DNA of 64,000 nt from Rhizophagus irregularis (lineage: Eukaryota; Glomeromycota; Glomeromycetes; Glomerales; Glomeraceae), in assembly GCF_026210795.1 (NCBI RefSeq), contig NC_089435.1, forward strand, positions 2,604,001-2,668,000. Direction: 5' to 3'. The first letter of the stretch is position 1. Each line of letters begins with the position of its first letter. This document shows positions 61,111 through 64,000 of this stretch, piece by piece. The notes under the pieces are model-generated. The model saw only the letters and a list, made by a program, of their open reading frames with translations, did not search any database and was not told the origin of the DNA. The position numbers and the translations under genes were made by a program.

Positions 61111-63136
61111 GGATCAAGCATATATAGAAATCCTAGATACTAATAAAGAGTTGCGCAAAGAATTGGAGGATGAAATAGGCGAAAACAAACTTAAGAATAA
61201 AAAGCTAAAAGCCCTTTCAAGGGAGCTAGAAGCCTGTTATAGGACATTATCTCACCAGGATTCAACAATCTTAGCTCATGAAGACGAGATAGCATCTCTT
61301 AAGTCCGAGATAAAATCTCTTAAACAGCGTCTCTACAAAGCATTGCAGGATTTAAGGCATAAAGATGATGCCAGCACAGCTCAGGATATCCATATTTTAA
61401 GGCTAGAAGACAAAGTCGATCAGCTTAAGAAGCGAATTAGGGAGATTACAGATAAAAAATTATCCCAAATTAATAATTCGCCAATGGCACTGCCAGATAT
61501 CTTAAGAAATATTGGTACAGCTTTAGATCGGGTTGAAAATTATATTGATGGGGTGGATACGACATTTAATCCAAAAAATACTCTGAATGGAATACGGATC
61601 TCATTAACAACTGTTCGTGGTCATATGCAAAGGCATGCTCAAGATGCTATTAACTTATAAGGCCAGCTTAATACTGCTCATAATTTGCTCAATAATGCTA
61701 ATGGGCAGATAAATAACTTTTTTAATGATATGGCAAATGTTAGAAATGAATGTCTTCGAAGAGCTCAATTATTAACTATAGCATATAATAATGAGGCAAA
61801 TGAGCGTCGCCGTTGGTGGCAAATAGCTCAGGAAAGGCAAACTAATGGTCAAAGAATGGCCTTTAGAAAGCAGAATCAGATTAATATATTAGTACGAGAG
61901 AAGGCAGTTCTCCAAATATTAGCTAGGAGGCGCAAAGCTGAGGCCGACTTGGCAGAATTCAATCGGGCATGGGTATTTAATAGATACCAAAAATGGAAGG
62001 CTAGGGAATTAAATTCACGACAAATTATTTTGAATTTACAAAACAACCCACTCGGAAACATGGCTACTATTCAAGATGTTATGCATACATTATCACCTTT
62101 ACTTGCACAATTACCCAGTTATGATGGGCAGGAACCACCAGATGTATATTATCAAAGGCTTAGAAATATAAATGAGACAGCACGTCCCTTAGCTGTTGTT
62201 GGTTTTAATCCTGGTGTAAGATGTCAAGTTATGATAAATAAGATGACAGGTAGATTTGCACCTGTTCCTGCTAATGATCCATATGCCGGAGGTAATCCAG
62301 CTATTGTTACTGAACCTCTCTTCCTAAACTGGTTGCGTGAAAGATATAGAGAAGTTATGGTAGGGACTAACCGAAGTGCTATATTTGCTCTTGTAAATGA
62401 AAAATTCTTTGAAACAGATACCCCAGATAGTTATGAAAAACGAATTAAACCACTAGTACAAGCAATGCAAGATGCTGATGCCTTACCTTATCTATTTAAT
62501 CATTTGCCTTCTGATTTAGAAATGAGAGTTAGAATTGCTACCCCTGCTACCGTCAATGCATTTTTTACAGACTTACGCAATATATGGCATGAAAGTGCAG
62601 GCAAAAGAATACAAGCTCCTGCACCAACCTCAGTTAGCTTTACTACTCAACCACAAAAAGATGATTTTAAAATTCGGTTAGCAAGAGATTTAGCTTATAC
62701 AGGAATAGGAATAAATGACGCTACATTAGAAAATTTTATTTACGAAGAACTTAAAAAGAGGTTAGGAGGCACAACTGCCCATGTTAGAAAAAGCCCTTTT
62801 ACGTCCAGAAGTGCTTATGCTACAAAGAAAGTTATTCGAAAGGTAGTGCCAAAAGCATCTGCAAAGCAAACTCGGCATTGCTCAGCATGTGGAAAGGCTG
62901 GTCATACAAAGGTTAATTGCCCCAAAGGCAAGCGGACTAAAAAAGTTAACTATGTATACCAAGATGAGGTAGAAGATCCTGAAGACTCCGAAGAATACAT
63001 AGTGGAGGAAGAAGTGGTGGAAGAAGAGGAAATAGAAGATGATGAAGAATATGATGAATATGTTGATAAAAATGATGACGAACCTCGAAATTGCTATGCA
63101 TCAAAAAAAAAGTGGTGCGAAGTGGAGTACCTATGA
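61109..63136 (+). pseudogene. Gag-like protein: coiled coil, capsid-like region, zinc knuckle; one in-frame TAA
   Basis: The frame runs from ATG 61109 to TGA 63134-63136, interrupted once by TAA at 61658-61660. The first ~110 residues are strongly coiled-coil (ELRKELEDEIGENKLKNKKL). After the stop come further helices, then at about 62060 ATIQDVMHTLSPLLAQLPSY and DGQEPPDVYYQRL, the start of a retrotransposon Gag/capsid-like domain. A CCHC knuckle, CSACGKAGHTKVNC (CX2CX4HX4C, near 62878), binds RNA. A Glu/Asp-rich tail follows. It would form the particle and package RNA. The frame is also open upstream of the ATG over the integrase N-terminus, so an earlier start is possible. Confidence 0.8.
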
Positions 63137-63849
63137 AAAAGAGCGGGTCCCAGAAGGACCGTGCCAAGACGAAAGAAAGAGCAACCAAGAAGTCCCCTAC
63201 TTCCAAGTCTCATACTAGCAATATAGTTATGGCTGAAAATTATATGTTTCAAATAGCCTTAAAATCTACAATATCATCATTAGTCCCTCATTGTCCTAGA
63301 GAGATTCTTATAGAAATTTCGAAATTTATTAATATGATATTCACCAAAATAAAAGACCATTGCTTGAATACTGCTATGTCGAATGATACGGTTAAAAGAA
63401 GGGAATTAGCATGGGGAAATGTTATAAGTAAATTCGAAGACATCTTATTTCCACTATTGCAGGCAGTAAATAGTGAGCAGAAGCCTCTTTTACAAGTTCC
63501 AGATAATAATGAATCTATCCTGAATGCCCCCAGTCTTAAAGAAGATATAGTTATGGCTGATTCGACTAAAATTAAGGAAATTAATACTACATCCACTAGT
63601 CATGTTTTACCAGAGAACATCCGGCTAGAACATGCTATTAAGGCTTATGCATCGGCTCAAAAAAAAAATAGCCAAATATATTGGCCCAAGCCCTTAGAGA
63701 TAAATTTTTTACAAATAAAGGATGCTGACGACGTTGCAACCATCTCCTGTAAGGTGGGGAGCGTGACTATACCCTATGCAATGATTGATAGTGGATCAGG
63801 CTCGTCAATAGTCTCAGAAAATGTTGCAAAACATTTGGGTCTAAAATAG
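63091..63849 (+). CDS. Retroelement aspartic protease region (pol start), truncated by an insertion
   Basis: This lies in the -1 frame relative to gag and overlaps it by 46 nt, with no need for its own start codon. A basic, helical linker leads to a retropepsin-like segment: ISCKVGSVTIPYAMIDSGSG then SSIVSENVAKHLGLK, with the D-S-G catalytic triplet and the following flap-side helix. The stop right after HLGLK is supplied by the tag of the inserted element at 63847, so the C-terminal half of the protease and any reverse transcriptase are cut off. In a live copy the protease would process Gag-Pol. Confidence 0.75.
   Translation: MLCIKKKVVRSGVPMKKSGSQKDRAKTKERATKKSPTSKSHTSNIVMAENYMFQIALKSTISSLVPHCPREILIEISKFINMIFTKIKDHCLNTAMSNDTVKRRELAWGNVISKFEDILFPLLQAVNSEQKPLLQVPDNNESILNAPSLKEDIVMADSTKIKEINTTSTSHVLPENIRLEHAIKAYASAQKKNSQIYWPKPLEINFLQIKDADDVATISCKVGSVTIPYAMIDSGSGSSIVSENVAKHLGLK
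63103..63112 (+). promoter_or_regulatory. Candidate -1 frameshift site (A9G run) between gag and protease
   Basis: Nine A and a G lie so that the gag frame reads TCA AAA AAA AAG: both A AAA AAA and A AAA AAG are canonical X XXY YYZ heptamers in the zero frame. Slipping back one base enters the protease frame. A short hairpin (ggtcc/ggacc) lies about 35 nt downstream, farther than usual for a stimulator. Confidence 0.5.
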
Positions 63850-64000
63850 TGCTCCGAATAATCCGAGTTAACCCGGGTTATTTTGACCCGACTCGACTTT
63901 TAAATCGGGTCGATACTTGTAATTTTGAGTGACTCGTGACCCGCATGACCCGCATGACCCGACCCGACGGGTCGGGTCATATATTTCCTTGACCCGGGTT
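63847..64000. mobile_element. Left end of a TAGTGCTCC-family element (cut by window edge)
   Basis: It begins tagtgctccg, as does the element at 54770, and continues with gggtta, acccgac and cgggtcggg words. It interrupts the protease coding region. Its right end and target duplication are outside the window. Confidence 0.7.

Larger units (their letters stand above)
59127..63846. mobile_element. Compact two-strand retroelement-like block (right part disrupted)
   Basis: Five coding units are packed head to head or tail to tail: a Cys/His-IQ protein (-), a small ORF (+, starting 51 bp away), integrase (-, 22 bp from the end of the small ORF) and gag-protease (+, start overlapping the integrase start). 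Base composition is clearly less A+T-rich than the flanks. No long terminal repeat was identified on the left, and the right side is interrupted by an inserted element at 63847. Whether all units belong to one element is an inference from spacing. Confidence 0.55.

Noticed and set aside
63288-63596. Minus-strand ORF opposite the protease linker
   Set aside because: A shadow of the gag-protease coding strand, which has zinc knuckle and protease motifs in order.

Overview
The window looks like nuclear DNA of an arbuscular mycorrhizal fungus (Glomeromycotina, Rhizophagus-like). The evidence is a very A+T-rich background; short GT-AG introns throughout; tyrosine-kinase-like kinases with an N-terminal CxxC..CxxC module; a kinase fused to a huge Sel1-repeat array; and dense, often nested transposons. 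No rRNA, tRNA or CRISPR array was recognised. Exon joins below were made by eye, keeping reading phase across each intron; all are inferences from sequence.

1-17.3 kb is the gene-rich part: the C-terminal end of a calpain-like protease (+), a selenoprotein-W-like Rdx protein (-), two unrecognised proteins of 183 and 582 aa (-), a 777-aa ARM/HEAT-like protein (+), and a 1428-aa ion-transport-domain (TRP-like) channel with 11 exons (+).

17.3-34.2 kb is a transposon nest. It holds a complete hAT-type transposon (20432-23138) with an exact 8-bp target duplication and a decayed transposase. It also holds shorter elements with the same TAGGGATGG ends, a smaller element nested inside one of these, several foldback elements, an intact TKL-type kinase gene (23346-25002), and a decayed second copy of the channel gene (30920-32105). 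That copy preserves the empty sites of two insertions seen in the first copy. A 5'-truncated LINE with an RNase H domain follows it.

34.7-37.3 kb is a tandem satellite of about 172 bp per unit, split by a short inverted-repeat element. 37.8-47 kb is mostly non-coding: LINE tails, simple repeats, a twice-frameshifted kinase pseudogene (40377-42000), and a fragment resembling the protein-primed family B DNA polymerase of mitochondrial linear plasmids (45910-46155). 47.7-53.2 kb is one minus-strand gene: a kinase domain followed by about 35 Sel1 repeats (1716 aa), many nearly identical in DNA.

53.2-59 kb is again non-coding with short hAT-like elements. 59.1 kb to the right end is a compact, less A+T-rich block coding on both strands: a Cys/His-IQ protein (-), a small ORF (+), a DDE integrase (-), and Gag with a zinc knuckle running by an apparent -1 frameshift into an aspartic protease (+). 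Integrase and Gag start in the same CATG. Four in-frame stops and a new insertion in the protease show that this copy is inactive. It is the strongest candidate for an unusual system: a retroelement-like unit whose integrase lies on the opposite strand.
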